Assembly (NCBI RefSeq): GCF_001050015.1
Contig: NZ_CVTB01000313.1
Span: 57,722-121,721, forward strand
Direction of reading: 5' to 3'
DNA: 64,000 nt
Origin: Mycolicibacterium malmesburyense
Lineage (GTDB): Bacteria; Actinomycetota; Actinomycetes; Mycobacteriales; Mycobacteriaceae
Shown here piece after piece: positions 18,002-26,158 of the stretch. The position numbers and the translations under genes were made by a program. Positions within the stretch are counted from its first letter, which is position 1. Each line of letters opens with the position of its first letter. The notes beneath the pieces are model-generated. The model was not told where the DNA came from, made no database searches, and worked only from the letters and a program-made list of their open reading frames with translations.

Positions 18002-18519
18002 TGCTGTCCTTCCTTGATAGCCGTTGCTATCCAACGACTTCCACTCTCGACCGTCGATTTGCCGTCGGCCGCCTTCGTCGACACCTTGGTAGCGACCAGG
18101 ATGTCGGCGCTGCCGTTGTCGTTCCAGCGCTGCACGCCCGCGGCCAGAACGGTCCCGGTGGTGGGCTCGGCCTGCGCGACCTGGATCAGGATCTCGTTCT
18201 GTTTCTCCTTGAACATCTTCGCGAAGTCACCTGTGCCCCTCGCGAGGATCCGATCCACGTAGGCGTTGGCGTTGAAGGGATCCAGCGACGTGTAGTCGGT
18301 CATGAACTCGCTGACGTACACCAGCGCGGCATGGTCGTTGGCCACGGTGCGGCGGTCGTTCTCATGGCTGACCAGCATCAGCGAGCCCGCCGTGATCGCC
18401 GCCGCCATCAACAGCGACGCGACGGCGGCGATGATCGGCAGCCCCCACCGACGCGGCGGCTTGGGCGCCACCTCGAAGAAGTCGCGCTCGTCGGCGTCGA
18501 CCCTGCGACGCGGACTCAT
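17968..18519 (-). CDS. Mce-associated membrane protein Mas1C (Rv0177 homologue)
   Basis: This 183-residue protein has a short basic cytoplasmic segment (MSPRRRVDADERDFFEVAP), one transmembrane helix (GLPIIAAVASLLMAAAITAGSLML) and an extracytoplasmic NTF2-like domain with VYVSEFMTDYTSLDPFNANAY and WKISQLIQVI at the end. These are the standard Mas/VirB8-like features. The ATG at 18519 overlaps the previous gene's stop as ATGA; a longer reading from 18576 would overlap that gene by 60 bases. It sits third in the row of four mas genes after mce1F. Confidence 0.85.
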   Translation of the reverse strand: MSPRRRVDADERDFFEVAPKPPRRWGLPIIAAVASLLMAAAITAGSLMLVSHENDRRTVANDHAALVYVSEFMTDYTSLDPFNANAYVDRILARGTGDFAKMFKEKQNEILIQVAQAEPTTGTVLAAGVQRWNDNGSADILVATKVSTKAADGKSTVESGSRWIATAIKEGQQWKISQLIQVI

Positions 18520-19499
18520 TGGCCCTCCGCATTCATCTGCGGCCGCTTCAGCACGGTGAGATCGGCGACGCGCCACTGGCCGTCACCGGACTTCTCGAAT
18601 TCGACCCGCACGGTCGCGGTGATGAACTTCAACTCCTGGGGGTTGTCACCGCGTTGACCCTGCATCGCCAGCAGCATCTCGGCGGTGTCCGGCGTCGCCT
18701 TCAGCACGGCGCTGCTCACCGCCCAATATTCGTTGGAGCTGACACCGGCCTTCTCGCTCGCCTGCTGTTGCTCGATCAGTTGCCGACGGTAGCCGTCGGT
18801 GGTCAGCGACTGTGCGCGCGCGAAATCGTCCTGCATGGTGTCGCGCTTGTAGCTGAGCATCTGCTCGACGATCCGCGGGCCCTGCTCGGCGATCTGCTGT
18901 TTGGTGTCGTTCACGGCGCGCTCGTGCCGGTAGACCACCCAGTAATTCGCCGCGACGACGGCCGCGCACACGAGCGTGGCGACGATCAGCACGATCGCGG
19001 TCAGCTTTCGGATGTTGCGCTCCGGCGGGGTAACCGGACGCACCTCGGTGCGCAGCAGGAGGTCGGCGAACGTCCGGCGGCGGCGATCCCACAGCGGCCA
19101 CAGCCAGCCGATGAACAGGGCCGCGGTGTCGAGCAGGTGGGCGAGGTCGCGCAGGAGCAGCCGCCACACGCCCACCGGTGCACCGTCGCGCGTGCGGACC
19201 GCGATCCCGAAAAGCGCGCGCCCCAGCGAGAAACCCGTCACCGTCGGCAGCACCAGGCGGTTGACCGCGATCGCCAGCACCACCGCGCCGATCGCGACCA
19301 TGTAGCTCCACCACAGGGAGCTGCCCTGCGGCGCGGTCATCGACACCACCGCCACCGTCGCCAGCACCGCGAGCCCGATCAGTACATCGACGGCGAACGC
19401 GCCGACCCTGGCCGACCACGCGGCCACCGGCTCCTCGACGGCCTGATCGGTGGCCGCCGACTCCGGAGGCGCCTCATGCGCCGCGGTCAACGACGTCAC
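18516..19499 (-). CDS. Mce-associated RDD-domain membrane protein Mas1B (Rv0176 homologue)
   Basis: This 327-residue protein starts with an RDD domain: AWSARVGAFAVDVLIGLAVLA, the RALFGIAVRTRDGAPVG loop, LLRDLAHLLD and DRRRRTFADLLLRTEV. It has about three transmembrane helices. A further helix (LTAIVLIVATLVCAAVVAANYWV) then leads to an extracytoplasmic Mas domain (EQMLSYKRDTMQDDFARAQSL...WRVADLTVLKRP). The RDD plus Mas combination is characteristic of Rv0176. The GTG start overlaps the mas1A stop as GTGA. It probably acts with the Mce1 complex in the membrane. Confidence 0.87.
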   Translation of the reverse strand: MTSLTAAHEAPPESAATDQAVEEPVAAWSARVGAFAVDVLIGLAVLATVAVVSMTAPQGSSLWWSYMVAIGAVVLAIAVNRLVLPTVTGFSLGRALFGIAVRTRDGAPVGVWRLLLRDLAHLLDTAALFIGWLWPLWDRRRRTFADLLLRTEVRPVTPPERNIRKLTAIVLIVATLVCAAVVAANYWVVYRHERAVNDTKQQIAEQGPRIVEQMLSYKRDTMQDDFARAQSLTTDGYRRQLIEQQQASEKAGVSSNEYWAVSSAVLKATPDTAEMLLAMQGQRGDNPQELKFITATVRVEFEKSGDGQWRVADLTVLKRPQMNAEGQ

Positions 19500-20134
19500 G
19501 ACGTGACCTGGTCCAACTTGGCGATCTTGTACGTCCCCTCGTCGTCGGGCGCCATCTGCACCCGAAGCCGATACCCCTGCTCCTGATCGGCGACGTCGGA
19601 GTTGGTGACCTTCACCCTGACCGCGACGAGGACGTCGAACGTCCCGTCGTCGTTGTGCTTCTCGACCGCGGCGCGCATGTCTGACACCTGCACCTGAACC
19701 TGGGCGGCCTGGTACGCCTCGGCCAGCACACCGGCATACAGAGAGGACTGCACGGCGAAGTCACCGGTCGAGCACTGGATGATCTTCGACTGGGCCGCGG
19801 TCATGCCGGCCGTGTCGGGGGCGTGGGTCGCCGCCACACAGTCCTTCGCGGCCTGCAGCGCGGCGGCCTCGGCGCGATCGGCGGCCGCCACCTTCTGATC
19901 GTTCCTGAGCAACAGGTAGCCCGCGACACCGCCGCCGGCGGCGAGCAGCAGCAGCGCCGCGCAGACCCCGGTGGCCAAACCGCGCCCGATTCTCGACGTA
20001 CGGCGGGTGACCTCGGGCTCGGCGGTGTCCGGTTGCTCAGCGGGTGCGTCGTCGGCGGCTACCGCTAACGGCTCCTCGGGCGTCTCATCAGCATCGGTGG
20101 GGTTCAGCCGGCTGGTGCCAGCATCTCCTTCCAT
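19496..20134 (-). CDS. Mce-associated membrane protein Mas1A (Rv0175 homologue)
   Basis: This 212-residue protein has an acidic cytoplasmic N-terminus of about 45 residues, one transmembrane helix (LATGVCAALLLLAAGGGVAGYLLL) and an extracytoplasmic NTF2-like domain with AAKDCVAATHAPDTAGMTAAQSKIIQ and KIAKLDQVTS at the end. Its start overlaps the end of the second mce1F copy by 31 bases, linking it firmly to the mce1 operon. It is the first of the four mas genes, as in M. tuberculosis. Confidence 0.87.
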   Translation of the reverse strand: MEGDAGTSRLNPTDADETPEEPLAVAADDAPAEQPDTAEPEVTRRTSRIGRGLATGVCAALLLLAAGGGVAGYLLLRNDQKVAAADRAEAAALQAAKDCVAATHAPDTAGMTAAQSKIIQCSTGDFAVQSSLYAGVLAEAYQAAQVQVQVSDMRAAVEKHNDDGTFDVLVAVRVKVTNSDVADQEQGYRLRVQMAPDDEGTYKIAKLDQVTS

Positions 20135-21669
20135 CCGTCATCTCCTGGGTTGCTCGAGTTGCTGACGTTGTACCTCACGCCGTCAGGTCCGACCACCTGC
20201 CCGCTGGCCGGGTTGTAGACCGCCCCGGAACCCGGTGGCCCTGGTGCCGGAGTGTAGATGCACGGGTTGGGCTGCTGTCCACTGCAGGTCACACTGCCCT
20301 GTCCCGGCGGGCTCAGGGGGTCGCTGATCGGTGCGTTGACACGCGCCGGCGGCAGATCGGTCGCCGGCGCCGGATTCATGCCGTTGTTGACCGACGGGGC
20401 CTGGATCACCCCGCGGCCCGGGTTCACGCCCTGGTCGCACCGGGCACCCGGAGCCGGGCACGACAGGACCTGGTTGGGGTCGCCGTACCACGGGTTGGTG
20501 CCCAGCGCCACGTACGGTTCGTTGCTGCGGCACTCCGTCGGCGTGGCGGCCCGCTTGCCCGGCACGTCGACACACGGGTAGTTGCGCGCACCGCGAACCG
20601 CGTTGCCCTGGTAGTCCTTCGGGATCTTGCAGTAGGTGCCCTTGGGTAGCGGCGCCATCGACACGTCGGCCGGGGCGCGCCATTCGGAGGCGGGCAGGAA
20701 ACCGGTCAGGCACGGCGGCGGCTGGTTGATCGACAGCGCCAACGGCAACTGACCGACGTTCTCGAAGAGGAGGCCCGCCTGGGCGACCGACGTGCCCTGC
20801 GGGAGGATCACCAGCACCTGCTCCAGCCCCTTGTGGTAGCGCTTGAGCATGTCGATGACGATCGTCAGGTTGGCCAGCGTCTGCGGCAACGAATCCCGCA
20901 CCCCGCTGAACACCGCGTTGACCTGATCCAGCGTCGGCGCGGCCTGCTGCAATCCGCTGCGCAATGCCAAATCCTGCTCGGCGGCCTGTGCGGCAATCAC
21001 ATTGAAGCTGCGCGACCACTGCTCGATGTTGTCACCGGACACCACCTGACTGTCCAGCACCGGCCCGGCGTTCTCGATGATGTCGTTGACCTGTGGCAGG
21101 TTCTGCTGGAAACCCTCGACGACGCTGGTGGTCGAGTCGACCAGCCGCTGCAGCGCCGGCCCCAAACCGCCGACCGCCTCCGAGGTTTCGATCAACAGCT
21201 TGTCGATCTTCTCCCTGGGCAGCACCGCCAGCCCCCGATTGGCGGCATCCAACGCCGGGCCGATCTCGCTGGGGACCGTGCTCTCGGTGATCGTCGAACC
21301 CGGCGCCAGATACCGGCCCGGGTTGCCGGTGGAGACGAGGTCGAGGTACTGCTCGCCGATCGCCGACACCGAATGCACGTTGGCCGTCGCGTCCGCGGGG
21401 ATCTTGTAGCGATCCTCGATCCGCATCACCGCCAATGCGCCCTTCTCGGTCGGCTCGACCGAGATGACCTTGCCGATCTGCGTTCCGCGGTACGTCACGT
21501 TGGCCGTGGCGTACAACCCACCCGAACGCGGCAGCTCAGCCCTCAGCTCGTACTGTCCGAGTCCCATCAACGTCGGGATGCGCAGGTAGTACCACCCGAG
21601 CACCACGACCGCGACGACCGTCAGGATGGAAAACAGCACCAACTGGATCTTGATGAACCTGGTCAGCAT
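20104..21669 (-). CDS. Mce1F paralogue, second tandem copy
   Basis: MceF proteins contribute one of six different subunits to the periplasmic needle of an Mce lipid importer. This 521-residue copy has an N-terminal transmembrane anchor (MLTRFIKIQLVLFSILTVVAVVVLGW), an MlaD/Mce domain (about 40-115; AELPRSGGLYATANVTYRGTQIGKV), a long helical needle region (about 140-310) and a Pro-rich tail from about 330 with paired cysteines. It aligns without gaps to the next copy (21799-23364), with the same length and an offset of exactly 1695 bases. It may replace or alternate with the first copy in the hexamer. It overlaps mas1A downstream and is separated from the first copy by a 129-base spacer, unlike the tight junctions elsewhere. 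Confidence 0.92.
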   Translation of the reverse strand: MLTRFIKIQLVLFSILTVVAVVVLGWYYLRIPTLMGLGQYELRAELPRSGGLYATANVTYRGTQIGKVISVEPTEKGALAVMRIEDRYKIPADATANVHSVSAIGEQYLDLVSTGNPGRYLAPGSTITESTVPSEIGPALDAANRGLAVLPREKIDKLLIETSEAVGGLGPALQRLVDSTTSVVEGFQQNLPQVNDIIENAGPVLDSQVVSGDNIEQWSRSFNVIAAQAAEQDLALRSGLQQAAPTLDQVNAVFSGVRDSLPQTLANLTIVIDMLKRYHKGLEQVLVILPQGTSVAQAGLLFENVGQLPLALSINQPPPCLTGFLPASEWRAPADVSMAPLPKGTYCKIPKDYQGNAVRGARNYPCVDVPGKRAATPTECRSNEPYVALGTNPWYGDPNQVLSCPAPGARCDQGVNPGRGVIQAPSVNNGMNPAPATDLPPARVNAPISDPLSPPGQGSVTCSGQQPNPCIYTPAPGPPGSGAVYNPASGQVVGPDGVRYNVSNSSNPGDDGWKEMLAPAG

Positions 21670-22659
21670 GACGCATCACCACACTCCCCCATCGAGCCAT
21701 CGCAGCGGTGAGCGCCCAACGCGCGCACCGTCTTCGAGACGTCGATCCCCGCCCGGTCACGCCGACCAGTGTTGGCGTCGGGACGGGTCCCCATCGGGTC
21801 AGCTGGCCGGTGCCAGCATCTCCTTCCACCCGTCATCCCCCGGTCTGCCCGAATTGTTGACGTTGTACCTGACGCCATCGGGTCCGACGACCTGAGCGCT
21901 GGTCGGGCTGTAGACCGCCGAGGAGCCGGGCGGTCCGGGTGCCGGAGTGTAGACACACGGGTTGGGCTGCTGGCCGCTGCAGGTCACGCTGCCCTGCCCG
22001 GGCGGGGTCAGCGGATCGCTCACCGGCGCAGTCGAATTCGGTGGCGGGAGGTCGCTCGCCGGCGCCGGGTTGACGCCGTTGTTGACCGACGGTGCCTGCA
22101 TCACCCCGCGACCCGGGTTCACCCCCTGGTCGCATCGGGCACCCGGAGCCGGGCACGACAGGACCTGGTTCGGGTCTCCGTACCACGGGTTGGTGCCCAG
22201 CGGCACATACGGTTCGGGGCTGCGGCACTCCACGGGCGTGGCGGCCCGCTTACCCGGCACGTCGGCGCACGGATAGTTGCGCGCACCGCGAACCACGTTG
22301 CCCTGGTAGTCCTTCGGGATCTTGCAGTAGGTGCCCTTGGGCAGCGGCGCCATGCTGGTGTCGGCCGGTGAGCGCCACTCGGAGGCGGGCAGGAACCCGG
22401 TCAGGCACGGCGGCGGCTGGTTGATCGACAACGCCAACGGAAGCTGACCGAGGTCTTCGAACAGCGTGCCCGCCTGGTTCATGGCGGCGCCCTGCGGCCA
22501 GACCACGAGGACCTGCTCGACGCCCTTGTTGTAGCGCTTGAGCATGTCGATGACGATCGTCAGGTTGGCCAGCGTCTGCGGCAACGAATCCCGCACCCCG
22601 CTGAACACCGCGTTGACCTGATCCAGCGTCGGCGCGGCCTGCTGCAATCCGCTGCGCAA
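20836..22659. repeat. tandem mce1F duplication containing a 129-base perfectly identical block
   Basis: Bases 20836-20964 and 22531-22659 are identical over 129 positions, including third codon positions, while flanking parts of the two genes differ at many sites. The offset (1695) equals that of the two gene starts. This points to a duplication later homogenised locally by gene conversion, or to strong selection on the encoded helix region LKRY...LRSGLQQAAP. Confidence 0.85.
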
Positions 22660-23364
22660 CGCCGGATCCTGCTCGGCCGCTTGTGCGGCAATCACGTTCA
22701 GGTTGCGCGACCACTGCTCGATGTTGTCACCGGACTGCACCTGGCTGTCCAGGATCGGCGCGGCGTTCTCGATGATGTCGTTGACCTGGGGCAGGTTCTG
22801 CTGGAAACCCTGCGCGATGTTCGTCGTCGAGTCGACCAAGCGCTGCAGGGCCGGGCCCAAACCGCCCACCGCCTCGGAGGTTTCGGTCAGCAGCTTGTCG
22901 ACCTTCTCCTTCGGCAGCACCGCCAACCCCTTGTTGGCGGCGTCCAACGCCGGACCGACCTCGCTGGGCACGGTGCTCTCGGTGATGGTCGAACCGGGTT
23001 CCAGTGTGTTCGGGGGGTTTCCGGTCGAGACCAGGTCGAGGTACTGCTCACCGATCGCCGAGACCGAATGCACGTTGGCCGTCGCGTCCGCGGGGATCTT
23101 GTAGCGGTCCTCGATCCGCATCACCGCCAGCGCGCCGTTCTCGGTGGGCTCGACCGAGATGACCTTGCCGATCTGCGTGCCGCGATAGGTGACGTTGGCC
23201 GTGGCGTACAACCCACCCGAACGCGGCAGCTCGGCCCTCAGCTCGTACTGCCCGATGCCGACCAGCGACGGGATGCGCAGGTAGTACCACCCGAGCACCA
23301 CCACCGCGAGCACGGTCAGGATGGCGAACAGCACCAGCTGAATCTTGATGAATCTGGTCAACAC
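21799..23364 (-). CDS. mce1F: Mce family protein Mce1F (first copy)
   Basis: This 521-residue Mce1F follows mce1E directly, with its GTG start only four bases after that stop, so it occupies the usual operon position. Domains: N-terminal anchor (MLTRFIKIQLVLFAILTVLAVVVLGW), MlaD/Mce domain to about residue 115, helical needle region, and a Pro-rich C-terminal tail with conserved cysteines (PPPCLTGFLP, YPCADVPGK, SCPAPGARCDQG). It differs from the downstream copy mostly in scattered residues, for example GNPPNTLEPG against GNPGRYLAPG and WPQGAAMNQAGTLFED against LPQGTSVAQAGLLFEN. The Mce1 complex imports fatty acids and related mycolic-type lipids. Confidence 0.93.
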   Translation of the reverse strand: MLTRFIKIQLVLFAILTVLAVVVLGWYYLRIPSLVGIGQYELRAELPRSGGLYATANVTYRGTQIGKVISVEPTENGALAVMRIEDRYKIPADATANVHSVSAIGEQYLDLVSTGNPPNTLEPGSTITESTVPSEVGPALDAANKGLAVLPKEKVDKLLTETSEAVGGLGPALQRLVDSTTNIAQGFQQNLPQVNDIIENAAPILDSQVQSGDNIEQWSRNLNVIAAQAAEQDPALRSGLQQAAPTLDQVNAVFSGVRDSLPQTLANLTIVIDMLKRYNKGVEQVLVVWPQGAAMNQAGTLFEDLGQLPLALSINQPPPCLTGFLPASEWRSPADTSMAPLPKGTYCKIPKDYQGNVVRGARNYPCADVPGKRAATPVECRSPEPYVPLGTNPWYGDPNQVLSCPAPGARCDQGVNPGRGVMQAPSVNNGVNPAPASDLPPPNSTAPVSDPLTPPGQGSVTCSGQQPNPCVYTPAPGPPGSSAVYSPTSAQVVGPDGVRYNVNNSGRPGDDGWKEMLAPAS

Positions 23365-23367
23365 AGG

Positions 23368-24522
23368 TCATTCACCACGTTCCACCAACGGACCGTTCGG
23401 AGCGTTGTGCGGGTTCGGCGTGAACCTCACGTCCGGAATCATCGTCGCCGGATCGCGGCCCCACGACTGCTCGAGTGCGCGCAGCATGCCCGAGACACCG
23501 GTGCCCGACAGGACGCCGTTGTCCAGTGCGGACAGTGTCAGGTCGACCATCAGCGACACGTTGAGGTAGTCGCCACGCACCACCTTCGGCACGTTCTCGA
23601 TCGAGAACGGTGCGGTGAGCATCAATTTGAGCGCTCCGATCAGGTACGGCGACGCCTTACCCAGCTGCTTGAGCGGTCGCTGCAGGGCGGCCAGATTCTT
23701 GTTCAGGGGATCGCTCGCCGGCCCCAGGTAGTCGTTGGTTGCCCGGCTGATGCGCCCGAGGGCCTCGACCGCGTCGGCGAACAGGTCACGGGTTTCCGCG
23801 AAATGTTTGATCAGCGGCGGGAATTCGGTCAGCACGCGGTCCAGCGTTTCGTTGCGCTGCGCGACGACCGTCAACAGCCGGTCGGTGGAGTCGATCGCGC
23901 GCGTGATGTCCTGGCGTTGCTGGTTCAGTTCGTCGGTGAACGTGTCCAGCTTGTTGAGGAACTCGCGGATCTGGTCGGCTCGACCGTTGACCACGTTGAA
24001 GATCTCGGTCTGGATGACCTCGAGGTTCTGCACCCCGCCGCCCTGCAGGATGGACGCGATGCTCGCGAGCACCCGTTCGGTCGAGGGGTAGGCCGACGCG
24101 TTGGCCAGCGGGATGGTGTCACCGTTGCGCAAGCGTTCCGGCGACGGATCCGGCGGAGGCTCCAACTCGACGTGCTGTGATCCCAGGAGGCTGGTCTGGC
24201 CGATGCGGGCCAGCGCGTTCTTGGGCAGCTCGATGCCGGGTTGCAGATCGAGGGTCAACGTCGCGACCCAGTTCTTCAGTTCGATGGCGCGCACGCGGCC
24301 GACGTAGACGTCCGCGACGCGCACGCGGCTGTTCACGTTGAGCGCCAAGGTGTCCGGCATCTGCACGTAGATGGTCGTCTTGTCCGAACCCGTGCCCGGG
24401 CCACCCGGCAGCGGAACGTTGGCGATGCCCTTCCAGGAACCGCACGAACTGAGCACCAGGGCGATGGCTGTCAGCGCGACGGCGCGCTGCGCGAACTTCC
24501 TCCACTTGAGCGCGATCATCAT
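23368..24522 (-). CDS. mce1E: Mce family lipoprotein Mce1E (LprK)
   Basis: MceE subunits are the lipid-anchored member of the six-part Mce needle. This 384-residue product has a signal MMIALKWRKFAQRAVALTAI followed by the lipobox LSSC. The MlaD/Mce domain comes next (about 45-125; YVQMPDTLALNVNSRVRVADVYVGRV), then a long helical region. It lacks the Pro-rich tail of its neighbours. The start overlaps the mce1D stop as ATGA and the stop lies four bases before mce1F. In M. tuberculosis this gene is lprK (Rv0173). Confidence 0.94.
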   Translation of the reverse strand: MMIALKWRKFAQRAVALTAIALVLSSCGSWKGIANVPLPGGPGTGSDKTTIYVQMPDTLALNVNSRVRVADVYVGRVRAIELKNWVATLTLDLQPGIELPKNALARIGQTSLLGSQHVELEPPPDPSPERLRNGDTIPLANASAYPSTERVLASIASILQGGGVQNLEVIQTEIFNVVNGRADQIREFLNKLDTFTDELNQQRQDITRAIDSTDRLLTVVAQRNETLDRVLTEFPPLIKHFAETRDLFADAVEALGRISRATNDYLGPASDPLNKNLAALQRPLKQLGKASPYLIGALKLMLTAPFSIENVPKVVRGDYLNVSLMVDLTLSALDNGVLSGTGVSGMLRALEQSWGRDPATMIPDVRFTPNPHNAPNGPLVERGE

Positions 24523-26147
24523 CTACCTGCCTCTGCTGGTAGCGGCGGTCCCGCGGGGGCTGGGGGCGGAGCGGGTGCGGGCCCCGACAATGGCGACCCA
24601 CCCGGGTCACCCGGGATCACACCCGGCGCAGGCGCCGGCGGCGGCCCCGGCTGCGGATACCACGGTGGCGGCAGCGGATTGTTCTGGTCGAACGCGTTCG
24701 GCGGGCCGGGCAGGTTGCCGTCACGAGTGGTGCCGAACGCCGGCGGGGCCGCGGGAACCGCGCAGTCCGGTCCGCCCAACAGTTCCGCCAGGCATTCCGG
24801 CGTCATCATGTTGGCCGTGAAGGGCTGAACATCGATGCCCTGCATGCCGGGTGCGGCGACCCAGCCCTGTTCGTGGTTGCCGTGCGAGAACAAGGTGTCG
24901 CGCGACCAAATGCCCGGGACCGTCGTGTCCTTGTAACCCGGCGGCGGCTGCAACCGCGGTTCGGAGTACGCGATGTGCTTGGGCAGCGTCAACGCCGAGG
25001 CGAACTGGTTCACGCCGAACGGCGGGAAGTTGAACTTGATCGCATCGAGGATGGGCGCCAGGTACTGCGCGCACATCTCGGCGGATTCCTGATAGCCCAG
25101 TCGGCTGCCCGCCTGGATGGAGCTGCAGATGAACTGCAGCGGGTTGGCGAAGTTGTTGATGACGGGGATGCCCATGACACCGCCGGTGACCGGCGAGACG
25201 ATGTTCATCAGGTTCGCCCCGAGGTTGGGGAACACGTGCAGCGCGGTCTCCAGGCCGTCGCGCGGCTCGGGCTGCAGGATCGCGTTCGTGGTGTCGGCCA
25301 GGTTGTTGACGTCGTGGACCAGCACCTCGGCGTTCTCGTCGAGGAAACCGCGGGTGGTGGTCAACAGCTGGTTGAGGTCCTGCAGCGCGTTCGCGACCTC
25401 CCGGTCGGTGTTGGTGAACGCGTTGGTGAACTCGGCGAGGTCATCGTTGAGCGCGACGAACTGCTGATCGCTCTGGTGCAGGGCGTTGACGAAGAGCGCC
25501 AGGCTCTTGACGATGCCGAAGAAGTCGTCGCGGCCCTCGTTCAGCGCGAACAGCGCCTCCGACAGGTTGTTCAGCGTCGCGTTGAGTTGCTTGCCCTTAC
25601 CGGCGAAGCCGTCCGCGGCCGATTCGATGATGTCGCCGAACGGACCCTTGGGCTGGTCGGGCGTCGGGCCCAGGTCCGTGAGGATGCGGTTGATCGAGTC
25701 ACGCAGCTCGTCGTATTCGACCGGCACCTGGGTGCGTTCGATCGGGATGACCGCGCCGTCCTCCATCACCGGCCCACCCGTGTACGGCGGGGACAGCTGG
25801 ATGTTGCGCGACGCAACCAGGCTGGGGTTCAGGATCGACGCCGTGGCGTTCGCGGGCACCTTGAACTTGTTCTCGTAGTTGAAGGTGACCTTCATCCTGT
25901 CGCCGGCGGGCTGGATCGACTCGATCTGGCCGACCTGCACACCCATGATCTGCACCTTGTCGCCGGGATACAGCGCGAGAGTGTCGCTGAAGTAGGCGAC
26001 GACGGTGTTGTGCGTCAGCTTCTTGTACAGGTTGTAGCCGACGAAAGCGGCCACCAGCGCCAGCACCACGATCAGCGCGCCGATGATCACGGTCGCCCGA
26101 GAAACCGCGGGCAGCTTCAGGTTTCGGACGTTGAAGATTGTCGCCAT
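24519..26147 (-). CDS. mce1D: Mce family protein Mce1D
   Basis: This 542-residue needle subunit of the Mce1 lipid importer starts with a membrane anchor (VSRATVIIGALIVVLALVAAFVGYNLY). The MlaD/Mce domain follows (about 38-120; AYFSDTLALYPGDKVQIMGVQVGQIESI), then the helical stalk to about 320. The C-terminal tail is rich in Pro and Gly (PGPPPAPAPGVIPGDPGG) and probably extends into the periplasm or wall. It lies 11 bases after mce1C and overlaps mce1E. Confidence 0.94.
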   Translation of the reverse strand: MATIFNVRNLKLPAVSRATVIIGALIVVLALVAAFVGYNLYKKLTHNTVVAYFSDTLALYPGDKVQIMGVQVGQIESIQPAGDRMKVTFNYENKFKVPANATASILNPSLVASRNIQLSPPYTGGPVMEDGAVIPIERTQVPVEYDELRDSINRILTDLGPTPDQPKGPFGDIIESAADGFAGKGKQLNATLNNLSEALFALNEGRDDFFGIVKSLALFVNALHQSDQQFVALNDDLAEFTNAFTNTDREVANALQDLNQLLTTTRGFLDENAEVLVHDVNNLADTTNAILQPEPRDGLETALHVFPNLGANLMNIVSPVTGGVMGIPVINNFANPLQFICSSIQAGSRLGYQESAEMCAQYLAPILDAIKFNFPPFGVNQFASALTLPKHIAYSEPRLQPPPGYKDTTVPGIWSRDTLFSHGNHEQGWVAAPGMQGIDVQPFTANMMTPECLAELLGGPDCAVPAAPPAFGTTRDGNLPGPPNAFDQNNPLPPPWYPQPGPPPAPAPGVIPGDPGGSPLSGPAPAPPPAPAGPPLPAEAGR

Positions 26148-26158
26148 CTGCTATCCCC

